64,000 nucleotides of DNA from Phyllostachys edulis (lineage: Eukaryota; Streptophyta; Magnoliopsida; Poales; Poaceae). The position numbers and the translations under genes are program-made. The notes beneath the pieces are model-generated. The model was not told the DNA's origin. It was given only the letters and a program-made list of their open reading frames with translations, and ran no database searches. The DNA is taken from assembly GCA_036346405.1 (NCBI GenBank), contig CM070554.1, positions 41,778,204-41,842,203 of the forward strand, read 5' to 3'. Positions 24,530 through 35,375 of this stretch are shown here, piece by piece. How positions within the stretch are numbered: the first letter of the stretch is position 1; each line of letters opens with the position of its first letter.

Positions 24530-25060
24530 CTATTAGGAATTTATTTAGGCTAATTAAAATTCCCTTAAAAGTGCAAATTTTCCTTTGGTATCTCAAAAGA
24601 GGAGTCGTTTTAACTAAAGATAACCTACTTAAACGAAATTGGAGGGGAAGCAAATAGTGTTGTTTCTGTATTAAAGAGGAAACAATTTAACATCTTTTTA
24701 TTGACTGCCCATTTGCATGTCTTGCATGGTGGGTTGTTCGATGCACGTTTAATTTAACCCCCCTGTGAGCATAGCAAACATGTTCGGGAATTGGTTAGCT
24801 GATATTCCAACAAATTTAAAGTCACAACTCCTAGTGGGAGCTAGTGCCTTATGTTGGTCTATTTGGTGTTGTCGGAACGATATTGTTTTTAACGAAAAGA
24901 TTATCAGTAATCCATTGCAGGTTATCTTCTTATGTGGATTCTGGTTGCATGCTTGGGCAAATTTATAAAAATCGGCCTAGAAGGAGTATATGGTGGATGG
25001 AAGCCTAAGGTTGGAGTTTGTAGCGCAGCAACTCCTCAACTCTCATAGGTGGCGACTTAG
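24530..25060 (+). pseudogene. 3' fragment of a LINE reverse-transcriptase gene
   Basis: The plus strand translates to the reverse-transcriptase zinc-binding (zf-RVT) region of plant LINE proteins: IFLWYLKRGVVLTKDNLLKRNW, then CCFC...HLFIDCPFA, then after a frameshift NMFGNWLADIP and SALCWSIWCCRNDIVFN. Stops fall after RGSK, before HLFIDC and near 24768. The 5' bulk of the LINE is absent because the Tat LTR ends at 24523. The Tat element may have inserted into the LINE, with its other half left of the window. Not functional. Confidence 0.75.
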
Positions 25061-25470
25061 TCACCGGATTGACAAATGATCATTTAATTTTCAATTGTCT
25101 TTTTATGGTTGTAAGGCTTCTTGCCAATTTTAGCAACTTTGGTTATATTGTTACTTCTGTCCTTTTAGTAAATGGGCTGTGTGCATTTTCGATGCAGAGA
25201 TCAGGAGAGATTTTTTCTCTTCCATTATCTAAAAAGGAAACTGATAGTTTAGCCGATAAAGTTACAGTTTTGTGAAATTTATTCAAAAGTTATAAAAATA
25301 TAATGTTATGAAAGTATTTTTTGCGATAGATTTACTCATATTATTTTCATATATACAAATTACATATTTAACATAATATCTTTAGTCAAAATTGGTACCA
25401 TTTAACCGCAGAATATCACCTCCCATTCCCACACGGCCAAACAACACCACGGCCACCAGCCCACCACCTT
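25061..25470. other. AT-rich intergenic stretch, nothing recognised
   Basis: This stretch lies between the LINE remnant and the presumed promoter of the receptor kinase gene. It holds only short AT-rich open frames. The bases 25390-25470 become GC-rich toward the gene. Confidence 0.5.
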
Positions 25471-25479
25471 TTGAGCAAC

Positions 25480-26546
25480 GCATGCTCAATTTCTCGTCGC
25501 TTTACCCCACCAAACGCGCAATAGCTTGCGCTTTCTTCCCCGCGGTTTTTCTCTCTTCCCGGACAAGCTCGCGCGGCTCGCCGTTCCTGGTCAGGTAATC
25601 ATGTCTCCTCCTCCTCTTCCACTTCCATACCTTGCTTTCCTGATTGGGTTAGTTGTGCTCTGTGCTGCCATCCCGGGTTTCTAAGGTTTCCAAGAGAGAT
25701 CTTTTCCGCGACAAATTTAGCCAAGGATTTCCCCAAATTTCAGTTCTTTGTTCCATGATCCGTCTTGTGTGGTTTGGGGTGGCAGGTATTCGGTTTTGCT
25801 GTTTAGTCTGTTTGGTTCTTACATTTTTTTCGTATGATTTCCGCTTAGCAAGAAGAGGACACCTTTTTTTTTGAAGGGAAAACAGCAAAATAAAAGTAAT
25901 CTTTGCACCTAGTTTTTTCCCCAGATGTAGAATCATCATTCAAGAGTTAGTCCATGTTCTTCTCTCTTTGTTGTGATTTTTTTCTTCGTAAATTTGTAAT
26001 ATTTATCTGTTGTTTTCTTCGCAAACTTTGCTGTGCTCGGTACTATAGGGGAGCCTAGTAACATCCTCATAATTTCCCCTTCTGAGAAACGTTGCTACTT
26101 TTCATTCAGCTATAGTTTTTGCAAATATTTATTCTTCTGTGCATTTTTTTTTTGGAAAGAATACTGGACACCACCTCCATTAGTAGTGTTTACATACTTT
26201 TTTTTTTGGTGTAGTTTGTAACTTTTGGTGATACAAGAAGCTTTAATTTGCTAAAGTTCTTGCAAAGATTAGTAGTGTTTTCTTACCCAGACCCTTAGAT
26301 GTTCTACCCTGCATCAATTTACTGTAGTTCATCTTGCCATGATTCAGTTTACTGAATTTTCGAAATTCTTCTTTTGTTGTAATTGCAGATCAAGTCAGTA
26401 GCTCTCTGGATGTGCCTCCTTCACTAAACATGAGTACAATCCCAGAATCCTGTAATTTTCCTGATATTCTCTTGCCCCAAACACCACCGACAAATTGATG
26501 TAACGGAATCCTCAAAATTTTTGTTCCTGATACACCAACCACCGCA
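25480..26546 (+). promoter_or_regulatory. 5' leader of the FERONIA-like gene with an intron
   Basis: A GC-rich segment (about 25480-25594) ends in TCAG/GTAATC, a strong donor at 25595. A T-rich segment then ends in TTGTAATTGCAG at 26388, a strong acceptor. This gives a predicted leader intron at 25595-26388 (794 bp). The second leader exon (26389-26546) leads to the ATG at 26547. A long intron in the 5' leader with an uninterrupted coding exon is common in this receptor family. The transcription start was not identified and no clear TATA box was seen. Confidence 0.6.
26410..26503 (+). promoter_or_regulatory. Three short upstream ORFs in the leader
   Basis: After the intron there are three upstream AUGs. 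The first is 26410-26427 (five codons and stop). The second is 26430-26498 (22 codons and TGA). The third is a bare ATGTAA at 26498-26503, whose A is the last base of the preceding TGA (TGATG overlap). The main ATG follows 43 bases later. These could lower or condition translation of the receptor. Confidence 0.65.
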
Positions 26547-29201
26547 ATGGCACAACCAACCCTACTAGTTACCCTCACATGCCTAACACTATTAGCTTTC
26601 TTGTCACTCGCCGTGGCGGCTGATAACAACTCCACGGCCTCTGGCCAGATTCTCCTAAATTGCGGAGCCTCCGGCGCGAACAATGATACCAATGATCGGA
26701 CTTGGGACGGGGATACCAGCTCCAAGTTTGCACCATCTGTGAAAGGCGTTGCAGCCACTGCTTCATACCAAGACCCTTCACTCCCCTCCCCTGTGCCTTA
26801 CATGACTGCTCGCATCTTCACTTCCAATTACACCTATTCCTTCCCTGTTAGCCGAGGGCGCATGTTCCTACGCCTCTACTTATATCCAATTGCTTATGGA
26901 AACTATGCTGCTGCCAATGCCTACTTTGGTGTCACAGCCAACGATCTGATCCTTTTAGACAACTTCAACGCTTCCCAAACTGCTCTGGCAGCAAATTATG
27001 CCTACCTTGTTCGTGAATTCTCGGTGAATTTTACTTCAGACAGCCTAAACCTGACCTTTGCCCCATCCACGCACCAGAACGGCTCTTATGCATTCGTGAA
27101 TGGCATTGAGATCGTGCCAACGCCTGACTTATTCACAACACCGACGCCTACATTCGCCAATGGTGGGAATCCAGATCCATTCCCTGTCGATCCTGGGACG
27201 GGCTTCCAAACAATGCACCGGCTCAATGTTGGGGGCCAGGCCATCTCTCCACAGGGTGATTCTGGCTTTTACCGTTCATGGGATAGTGATTCTCCTTACA
27301 TATATGGCGCTGCCTTTGGGGTGACCTTTGGGAAAGACCCAAATGTCACCATTAAGTATACACCCACTGTACCAAATTACACTGCGCCGGTTGATGTCTA
27401 TGCAACTGCACGGTCAATGGGGCCAAATGCACAGATCAACCTGAACTACAACCTTACATGGATTTTACCAGTTGATGCGGGGTTCTACTACCTCCTAAGG
27501 TTCCATTTCTGTGAGATCCAGTATCCTATAACCAAGGTGAATCAGAGGTCGTTCTTCATCTACATCAACAACCAGACAGCACAAGAGCAAATGGATGTCA
27601 TCACGTGGAGCGGTGGAATCGGCAGAACAGCATACACAGACTATGTTATCATCACTACTGGCTCCGGTCAGATGGAGTTGTGGGTTGCACTTCACCCTGA
27701 TCTTTCAAGTAAACCAGAGTATTTTGATGCAATACTGAATGGCCTTGAGGTCTTCAAGCTACAGGATACCGGAAAGAATAATCTTGCTGGGCTCAATCCT
27801 CCACTTCCACCGAATCCTGATGTGAATCCTAATGGGCCATCCAGCGGAGGGAAACCAAAGGGTGCTGCCCCAGCAGCCATAGGTGGAGCTGTTGGTGGCT
27901 TCGCTGTGCTTTTGATTGCCTGTTTTGGCGTGTGCATCATATGCAGACGAAAGAAGAAGGTTGCAAAGGATTCTGGTAAATCTGATGATGGCCGCTGGAT
28001 TCCTCTCACTGATTACAGCAAGTCACAATCAGCCACCTCAGGAAAGACAACCACCACCGGGAGCCACTCGACACTGCCATCCAATCTTTGCCACCACTTC
28101 TCATTTGCTGACATCCAGGCTGCTACGAACAATTTTGATGAAGCCTTCCTCCTTGGCAAAGGCGGGTTTGGTAATGTGTACTTCGGAGAGATAGATAGTG
28201 GAACTAAGGTGGCAATCAAGCGTGGCAACCCAATGTCTGAGCAGGGTGTTCACGAGTTCCAGACTGAGATTGAGATGTTGTCCAAGCTCCGACACCGCCA
28301 CCTTGTGTCTCTGATTGGCTACTGTGAGGATAAGAATGAGATGATTCTGGTGTATGACTTCATAGCCCATGGGACTCTTCGGGAGCACTTATACAACACC
28401 AAGAACCCACCACGAGAAAACCCACCACTCTCATGGGAGCAGCGTCTTGAGATCTGCATTGGTGCTGCCCGGGGGCTGCATTACCTGCACACAGGTGCAA
28501 AGCAAACCATCATTCACCGTGATGTCAAGACCACCAACATTTTGTTGGATGACAAGTGGATAGCTAAGGTTTCCGACTTTGGGTTGTCCAAGACTGGTCC
28601 AAATGTGGACAACACCCATGTGAGCACGGTTGTGAAGGGCAGCTTCGGATACCTCGATCCTGAGTACTTCCGGCGTCAGCAGCTCACTGAGAAGTCAGAT
28701 GTTTACTCCTTCGGTGTTGTTCTCTTCGAGGTCCTGTGTGCACGCCCCGCCCTGAACCCCTCACTTCCACAGGAGCAAGTGAACCTTGCCGATTGGGCAT
28801 TGCATTGCCAGAAGAAAGGCGTGCTCGGTCAGATCATCGACCCACATCTCCAAGGGAAAATCGCTCCCCAGTGCTTCATGAAATTTGCAGAGACCGCAGA
28901 GAAATGTGTGGCAGATCACAGCATTGACAGGCCATCTATGGGTGATGTCCTCTGGAACCTTGAGTTTGCACTCCAGCTTCAGGAGAGCACAGAGGACAAT
29001 AGCAGCCTTACCGAGGGGACGTCATCAAATACATCACCTCTCATCATGACCAGACTGCAGTCTGATGAACCATCGACAGACACAACCACTACTACAGCGA
29101 CCACGATGAGCATCACTGGGCGGAGCATCGCGAGTGTGGCGTCGGATGGGCTGACCCCAAGCATCATTTTCTCACAGCTGATGAATCCAGATGGCAGATG
29201 A
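26547..29201 (+). CDS. FER: FERONIA-like CrRLK1L receptor kinase
   Basis: This intact single-exon protein of 884 residues has, in order: a signal peptide (1-25, cut after AVAA), two malectin-like domains (about 33-200 and 218-405, many N-glycosylation sites), a Pro/Gly linker, one membrane segment (about 443-466) followed by RRKKK, and a Ser/Thr kinase (about 535-810). The kinase keeps GKGGFGNV (537-544), the ATP lysine K558, HRD with D659, DFG at 677-679 and an activation loop ending GYLDPEY. Family members sense RALF peptides at the cell wall with GPI-anchored LLG partners and signal through ROP GTPases to growth, fertilisation and immunity. The C-terminus SDGLTPSIIFSQLMNPDGR is the FERONIA-type tail, favouring this over HERK, THESEUS or ANXUR; rice orthologues are called FLR. 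All catalytic residues are present, so it should be active. The assignment to FERONIA itself is from memory of the family. Confidence 0.95.
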   Translation: MAQPTLLVTLTCLTLLAFLSLAVAADNNSTASGQILLNCGASGANNDTNDRTWDGDTSSKFAPSVKGVAATASYQDPSLPSPVPYMTARIFTSNYTYSFPVSRGRMFLRLYLYPIAYGNYAAANAYFGVTANDLILLDNFNASQTALAANYAYLVREFSVNFTSDSLNLTFAPSTHQNGSYAFVNGIEIVPTPDLFTTPTPTFANGGNPDPFPVDPGTGFQTMHRLNVGGQAISPQGDSGFYRSWDSDSPYIYGAAFGVTFGKDPNVTIKYTPTVPNYTAPVDVYATARSMGPNAQINLNYNLTWILPVDAGFYYLLRFHFCEIQYPITKVNQRSFFIYINNQTAQEQMDVITWSGGIGRTAYTDYVIITTGSGQMELWVALHPDLSSKPEYFDAILNGLEVFKLQDTGKNNLAGLNPPLPPNPDVNPNGPSSGGKPKGAAPAAIGGAVGGFAVLLIACFGVCIICRRKKKVAKDSGKSDDGRWIPLTDYSKSQSATSGKTTTTGSHSTLPSNLCHHFSFADIQAATNNFDEAFLLGKGGFGNVYFGEIDSGTKVAIKRGNPMSEQGVHEFQTEIEMLSKLRHRHLVSLIGYCEDKNEMILVYDFIAHGTLREHLYNTKNPPRENPPLSWEQRLEICIGAARGLHYLHTGAKQTIIHRDVKTTNILLDDKWIAKVSDFGLSKTGPNVDNTHVSTVVKGSFGYLDPEYFRRQQLTEKSDVYSFGVVLFEVLCARPALNPSLPQEQVNLADWALHCQKKGVLGQIIDPHLQGKIAPQCFMKFAETAEKCVADHSIDRPSMGDVLWNLEFALQLQESTEDNSSLTEGTSSNTSPLIMTRLQSDEPSTDTTTTTATTMSITGRSIASVASDGLTPSIIFSQLMNPDGR

Positions 29202-30102
29202 AATCGAATTGGAAATTGGTATTGCTCTTCCTCTCCATAGATTTATGGTATACCTCAATAGAAGTCCAAGCAGCAATAGCTAATCAGTATATTTGTCCTA
29301 TATATATTTTCTGCTATTCTCGCTACGGGTCGTTTAGGACTCTATGTGTGCTCCAGTCCTATACCAGATTTCAGTTTTTCTCGAAAGCAATGTAATCTTA
29401 TAGATATCACCAAGCTACTTGAGTTACGATTTTTACTTCCAGATTGATTGGTAATCTTCTATGAATGTAAGCAAGATGCCACCTGTTCAGTGTTCATGTC
29501 TCTGAGTTCTGGCTACATACTCCTTTACTAAATGAAAAACTTCAGAGGTTCAGTGCTTTCTGTTTGATTGCTTTCTGTATTGCTGTGTTAATGGATGAGC
29601 ATCAGACCATAGTGGTCATATTTCAGCATAGTGAAACTTGGTGTCATCACCTTCCCCTCTGTCATATACACTATAATTCAAAAGAACCTGCATTGTGGTC
29701 CTTGTCCACTTTTGACTAGTGAGACATTGTCACTTAGTAACTAAAACTAGACACTGTCAAGTAGCCTTTTGTTCCAAATGTTACAGAAGATGATGTTGTT
29801 CTCTTGTTCAATATAATCACAGGTAATGCAGAACGGAAGCAGAGCTTCTTGGCTCTTGCTAACAAAGGCGTCTCAGAAAGGGCAAGACTAAACTTTTCTC
29901 GTATCAGCAATTCCTAGATCAGAAAAATGAGCACCGCATCTTTAATCCTTAGCATTCGACCATCTCATTCGTCAGAGATCTGGCTAGAACATTTTCACGG
30001 TCATCAGCTGCTCTGTAAATCTGAATTCAATCCAAGCCGTTGATCCAGCGATCGACGGCTTCGACTTCACACGCGGAGCACAGACACGGTGCAAAGATTA
30101 AC
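29202..30102. other. 3' untranslated and intergenic region, nothing else recognised
   Basis: The first few hundred bases after the stop are T-rich and probably contain the 3' UTR. No canonical AATAAA was pinned to a clear end. From about 29450 to 30102 I see no gene, repeat or RNA. A gypsy LTR fragment starts at 30103. Confidence 0.5.
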
Positions 30103-30368
30103 CAATGGGTTATATATCCCCCATACACGCACACAAAGAGGAAACAAACTAACAGATAAGGAAATACATCAGATTTAAAGGAAACTAACTAATAGATAAA
30201 GAAATAGATTAAGAACTCAGCCTGGAATCTGTTTTAGTAGTTGATTTGGACTTTTCCCACCCAAAAAAACTTCTGGCTTGCACACACAAACTCGTGCTTG
30301 CTCACGCCTCCACTCTCTCCTCATGTCACACGCACATGCACGCGTGCGCTCACACTTGGGCTGTATCA
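30103..30368 (-). repeat. Truncated 3' LTR of the old gypsy element
   Basis: This segment matches 46815-47079 (shared GGGTTATATATC, GGAAACTAACTAA, GCTTGCTCACGCCTCC and CACTCACACTTGGG-like segments), with about 15% or more differences by eye. It stops abruptly at 30103: the remaining 530 bases of the 5' LTR have no match to the left, toward the receptor gene. Its right end GTATCA is the LTR terminus. Confidence 0.8.
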
Positions 30369-30480
30369 TCCCCCTGACCCCTTGAAACAAAATCGTCTTC
30401 AGTTTTGGGATATTCTTGACCAGCAAATGTCACATTTGATCTCTTCTTCGGTTTTGGACAGTAAAGCTTGGATTACTCCC
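30369..30480 (-). other. 3' tail of the old gypsy element with polypurine tract
   Basis: On the minus strand TTCAAGGGGTCAGGGGGA directly precedes the LTR, consistent with a polypurine tract. The rest is a short untranslated tail, cut at 30480 by the Tork-like copia insertion (CTCCC duplication). Confidence 0.6.
30476..30480. repeat. Target site duplication CTCCC, left copy
   Basis: CTCCC directly before the left LTR of the copia element is repeated at 35663-35667 directly after its right LTR. Confidence 0.9.
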
Positions 30481-30750
30481 TATTAATATTTGGATTCGTA
30501 TGTGATTCGAATTTCTAATATGGAAGTATCTGGAATATGCCATATTAGCGGATTAATTTCTTATTTGGACTCCTTTTACTCCTTTATATACCTCTTGTAA
30601 ACCGCACGGAAGAGAGACGCCTCATTGTAATCTCCTGCGCTTTGTAATCGCTTCTCATATAGTGATCATTACCGGTTAGCGCCCGTGATTTTTTCCCACA
30701 AGAGTTTTTTATGTAAAATTCGTATCTCTTTTGTTCCTATTTTTCTAATA
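30481..30750 (+). repeat. 5' LTR of the Tork-like copia element
   Basis: The LTR runs from TATTAATATTTGG to TTTTCTAATA. Both terminal dinucleotides have decayed relative to the other LTR (TG to TA and CA to TA), each a transition. It contains TTTATATACCTC, a likely TATA box, at about 30590. Confidence 0.88.
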
Positions 30751-30752
30751 AG

Positions 30753-30764
30753 TAGTGTCAGAGC
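30753..30764 (+). other. Primer binding site of the Tork-like copia element
   Basis: TAGTGTCAGAGC directly follows the LTR and resembles TGGTATCAGAGC, the initiator-Met site, with a few changes. Confidence 0.75.
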
Positions 30765-31337
30765 AGAGGAGTTTTTAGGGTTTGAAGAGATACGTGAGAA
30801 AAAAAATTAAATCAATTCGATCGGCGCCGTTGTCTCGATAGATCGTCATCGCGAAGCCTAAGCTGCCGCCGAGACCAGCGCTCTGGCCCTCGGTTTGTGC
30901 GGTGTCAACCCAGCCGTCCGTCCTTGCCTCGATCACGTCAGCACGCGTGTCCAAGCGGCGCCAGCGTTCCTCGTCAGCGCGTTGCTTCGCCTTGATCCAT
31001 TCGCCAGCCACGAGCGCGTCCTCTGCCATCATCTCAGCCTCGGTCCGTGCGTCGCCTCCGCCGAGCATACAACTGCCGCACGTCCACAAGCCTCAAGCCG
31101 GCACAGGTTCCAAAGAAAAAAATTCTTTCTTTATTCAATAAATCACCGAAGCTTTCATGTTGGCACAATTCATGTGAAGCGCTTTGGTAGTTTTGGAGTT
31201 TTATTGTTTCATTCACCCGAGAAGTACCAGAAGATTTGAAGTCTTTAATTCGTGTACACAGTTTGTGTACCAAAGAGGTCGTAATTTTTGTTAGATTTAC
31301 ACATATCAGTATCAGTAATTTTTAGGATTTATTCCTT

Positions 31338-32644
31338 ATGGCGACGTTGAAGTATGATTTTCCACTCCTGGGTCGAGACACAAGATTCTCGTTGTAGCAA
31401 GTCAAGATGAGGCTGTGTTGGTACAGATGGATTTGGATGATGCATTAGAAGGGTTTGAGAAACAACCTATCACATGAACTGCAGATGAGAAGCGTAAAGA
31501 CCATAAGACTTTATCTCAGATTCACCTTTATCTATCAAATAATATTTTGCAGGAGGTTTTGAAGGAGAAGACAACTGCTGCATTATGGCTAAAGCTGAAA
31601 CAAATTTGCATAACAAAGGATCTCACTAGTAAGATGCATCTCAAACAGAAGTTGTACTCTCACAAATTGCAAGAAGGAGGATCTGTGCTTGATCATCTTT
31701 CGTTGTTTAAGGAGATCGTTTCCGACCTTGAGTCGATGGAGATAAAATATGATGATGAGGATTTGTGTCTTATTCTTTTGTGTTCCCTGCCTAGTTCTTT
31801 TTCAAATTTCAGAGATATCATATTATATAGTAGAGATACTCTCACTCTTCATGAAGTTTATGAAGCTTTGCATGCTAAGGAGAAGATGAAACAGATGGTA
31901 TCTTCTGAAAATTCAAGTTCAAAAGGAGAAGGCTTGTTTGTTCATGGCAGGCAAAAGGAGAAGAACTCAAACAATAGGTCTCAAGGCAAAAGTTCGAAAG
32001 GCTACAAGAACTGGTCGAAATCCAGAGGCAAGTACAAGTCATGCAAATTTTGCAAGAAAAGTGGGCACGACATCTCTGAATGCTGGAAGCTGCAAAATAA
32101 AGAAAAGAGAACTGGCAATTATAAGCCAAAAGGTAAACCAGATGATGAAGGTAATGCCTCCCTTGCTGCTGATGATAGTTCTCATGGAGGAGTTCTTGTT
32201 GCCTTTGCTGGATGTGCTAAGACCAATGATGAGTGGATTCTTGATTCTGTCTATACCTTTCATATGTGTCCTAATAGGGACTGGTTTGCCACCTTTGAAC
32301 CTGTTGAAGGTGGTACTATGTTGATGGGTGATAACTCATCTTGTAAGGTTGTAGGAATTGGTTTAATTCAGATCAAGATGTTTGATGGCATTGTTAGAAC
32401 TTTGACAGATGTGAGGCATATTCTAGATTTGAAAAGAAACCTTATCTCCTTGAGTACTCTTGATGGTAAAGGGTACAAGTATTCTGGTGAAGGTAGAGTT
32501 TTGAAGGTATCAAAAGGCTCACTTGTTGTGATGAAAGCTGATATTAAATCTGTCAATCTGTACCATCTGCGAGGTACTATAATATTAGGTAATGTTGGTA
32601 CAATTTCAAGTTCATTATCTAATTCTGATGCTACTAATCTTTAG
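31338..32644 (+). pseudogene. gag and protease of the Tork-like copia element
   Basis: Gag starts at ATG 31338 (MATLKYDFPLL), breaks by TAG at codon 20, a one-base shift and a TGA, and is open from 31547. It shows the copia gag core (LWLKLKQICITKDLTSKMHLKQKL), a CCHC zinc knuckle CKFCKKSGHDISEC near 32040, then the protease segment WILDSVYTFHM. The usual active-site D-S-G is D-S-V here, so protease would be dead even without the stops. The frame ends at a TAG (32642-32644) that replaces the Trp expected before HMRLGHM of integrase. Confidence 0.88.
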
Positions 32645-33954
32645 CATATGCGTCTTGGGCATATGAGTGAAATTGGTTTGGTAGAATTGAGCAAGAGAGG
32701 ACTCCTTGATGGACATAGCATCGGTAAGCTAAAATTTTGTGAGCATTATGTGTTTGGCAAATACAAGAGGGTGAGGTTCAATACCTCGGTTCATACCACA
32801 TAAGGTATTTTGGATTATGTGCATTCTGATTTTTGGGGCCATCTCGGAAGACATCTCTAGGAGGTGCTCGTTATATGTTAACAATTATTGATGATTACTC
32901 CAGAAGAGTGTGGCCTTATTTCTTAAAGCATAAATCAGAAGTATTTTTAGCATTTAAAGAGTGGAAGACTATGGTTGAAAGGCAAACTGAAAAGAAGGTA
33001 AAGAAACTTCGCACTGATAATGGGATGGAATTCTGTTCTGATGAATTTGAATCATATTGCAAAACTAAAGGCATTGTTAGGCACTACACCGTTCTTGGTA
33101 CTCCTCAACAAAACGTTGTAGCTGAGCGTATGAACAAGACCATGATATCCAGGGTCTGTTGCATGTTGTCAAATGTAGGTTTGCATAGACTTTTTTGGGT
33201 TGAAGCCGCTTCCATTGCTTGCTATCTTATTAATCGGTCACCCTCTCTTGCAATTGAAAAGAAAACTCCAATTGAGGTATGGTCTGATTCCCCAGCAAAT
33301 TATTCAGAATTAAGAGTTTTTGGTTGTCCTGCTTATGCTCATGTTGATAATGGAAAATTAGAGTCTAGAGCTGTTAAGTGCATCTTTCTTGGTTATAAAT
33401 CTGGTGTTAAAGGATATAAGTTGTGGAATCCTGAAACAAGGAAGGTTGTGATTAGTAGAAACGTTGTCTTTAATGAATCTGCTATACTTCATGATAAACT
33501 GCCCACTAATGTTCCTGTTGAGAGTGAGCAGAATTCAAGTGTTCAGGTAGACCATTTTGTTGGTTCAAATGACACATCAGACAAGAAAAATATTGTTGTT
33601 CATGATGCACCCATTGCAGTTGACAGGCCTAGGAGGGAGATTAATCCACCCAAGAGGTTGATTGAAGAAGCTAATATTGTTGCTTATACTTTGAGTGTGG
33701 CAGAAGAAATTGAAGGTAATATAGAACCTTTATCATACTTTGAGGCTATTAACTCCACTGATTGTAATAAGTGGATAACTGCCATGCATAATGAAATAGA
33801 GTCACTTGAAAAGAATAGCACTTGGGAACTAGTGAAATTGCCAAAGGAGAAGAAGCCCATTCGTTGCAAGTGGATTTTCAAAAGAAAGGAGAGTATTTCT
33901 CCTACTGAATCAGCAAGGTATAAAGCAAGGTTAGTTGCTAAAGGTTATAGTTAG
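32645..33954 (+). pseudogene. Integrase of the Tork-like copia element and start of RT
   Basis: The segment begins with the zinc-binding HMRLGHM, in which a Cys has become Tyr. It has stops at about 32803 and a deletion near 32845, then an open frame from 32833. That frame carries the core: TIIDDYSRRVW, LRTDNGMEF and the catalytic Glu in NVVAERMNKT (the usual Gly before Val is lost). After the core come the copia-specific WSDSPANYSELRVFGCPAYAH and the first RT motif CKWIFKRKES. A TAG at 33952-33954 replaces a Gln and ends the frame. Confidence 0.87.
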
Positions 33955-35278
33955 ATTCCAGGTATTGATTTTAATGATGTCTTTTCTCCAGTTGTGAAGT
34001 ATAGTTCTATTCACACTTTACTCAGTATTGTTGTTATGCGTGATTATGAACTTGAGCAATTAGATGTTAAAACTGCATTCTTACATGGAGAGTTGGAAGA
34101 AGACATTTATATGGACCAACCTGAGGGTTTTTTACTCCTGAAAAAGAACACCTTGTTTGTAGATTAATAAAATCTCTTTATGGTTTGAAGCAATCTCCTA
34201 GACAATGGTACAAGAGATTTGACTCATTTATGCTTTCTCATGATTGTAAGCGATCTGTTATGATAGCTATGTTTATTTAAAGACTGCTAATGGTTCAGCT
34301 ATTTAATTGCTTCTCTGTGTTGATGATATGTTGATTGCTGCAAAAGATAAGTCAGAAATAGCAAAACTGAAAGCACAATTGAGTAATGAATTTGATATGA
34401 AGGACTTAGGTGCAGCAAAGAAAATTCTTGGCATGGAGATTATTAGAGAGAGGCAATCTGGCAAGTTATACCTTAGTCAAAAATGTTATATTGAGAAGGT
34501 CCTTCGTCGTTTTAATATGCATGATGCAAAACCAGTGAGTACTCCATTAGCTTTGCATTTCAGATTATCTTCAGCCTTATGTCTTAAGTCAGATTATGAT
34601 ATTGAGTACATGTCTAGAGTTCCATATTTCAGTGCAGTTGGTTCTCTTATGTATGCCATGGTTTGTTCTTGTCCTAATTTATCTCATGCATTGAATGTTG
34701 TCAATAGATACATGGCTAATCCTGGAAAAGAACATTGGAAAGCAGTTCAGTGGATTTTCAGATATTTGCGTGGCACTTCTAATGCTTGTTTGCAGTTTGG
34801 GAATTCTAGAGATGAACTTGTTGGTTATGTTGACTCTGATTATGCTGGTGATTTGGATAAGAGAAGGTCTCTAGCAGGTTATGTTTTCACTATTGGTGGT
34901 TGTGCTGTTAGTTGGAAGGTAAGTTTGCAAGCTACTGTTGCCTTATCAACCACTGAAGCAGAATATATGGCTATTTCTGAAGCTTGTAAAGAAGCTATTT
35001 GGTTGAGAGGTTTGTACACTGAGCTTTGTGGAGATAATTCTTGCACTACTATATTTTGTGATTGTCAGAGTGCTATATGCCTTACAAAGGATCAGATGTT
35101 CCATGAGAGAACAAAGCATATTGATGTGAGACATCACTTTATTCGAGGTGTTATTGCTCAAGGTGATGTCAAGGTGTGCAAGATAAGTACTCATGATAAT
35201 CCAGCTGATATGATGACAAAGCCAGTTTCTGTTACTAAGTTTGAGCTTTGCTCAAGCTTAGTTGGTATTACAGTTTAG
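33955..35278 (+). pseudogene. Reverse transcriptase and RNase H of the Tork-like copia element
   Basis: 33955-34306 is frame-broken RT (LDVKTAFLHGELEEDIYMDQPEG, SLYGLKQSPRQWYKRF). An open frame from 34307 gives the RT catalytic CVDDMLIA, then LGMEIIRERQSGKLYLSQ, and RNase H with GYVDSDYAGD, LSTTEAEYMAISEACKEAIWL, IFCDCQSAICL and HIDVRHHFIR. It ends in the expected ADMMTKPVS tail at 35278. RT copies the RNA and RNase H removes it. The upstream stops and shifts prevent a full pol polyprotein. Confidence 0.88.
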
Positions 35279-35375
35279 TCTTAGAGACTAGTTGGCGCAC
35301 GGTGATTTTTATCTTATTGGGTAATCATTTCGTGATTGATGATTCTTTATTTTGCTACAAGAGGAAATTCATCTC

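Noticed and set aside
26390..26758. Minus-strand 122-residue frame over the receptor start
   Set aside because: It is antisense to the signal peptide and malectin coding sequence, with no domain or promoter.
31875..32263. Minus-strand frames inside the Tork-like gag
   Set aside because: They are shadows of the plus-strand gag and zinc knuckle.
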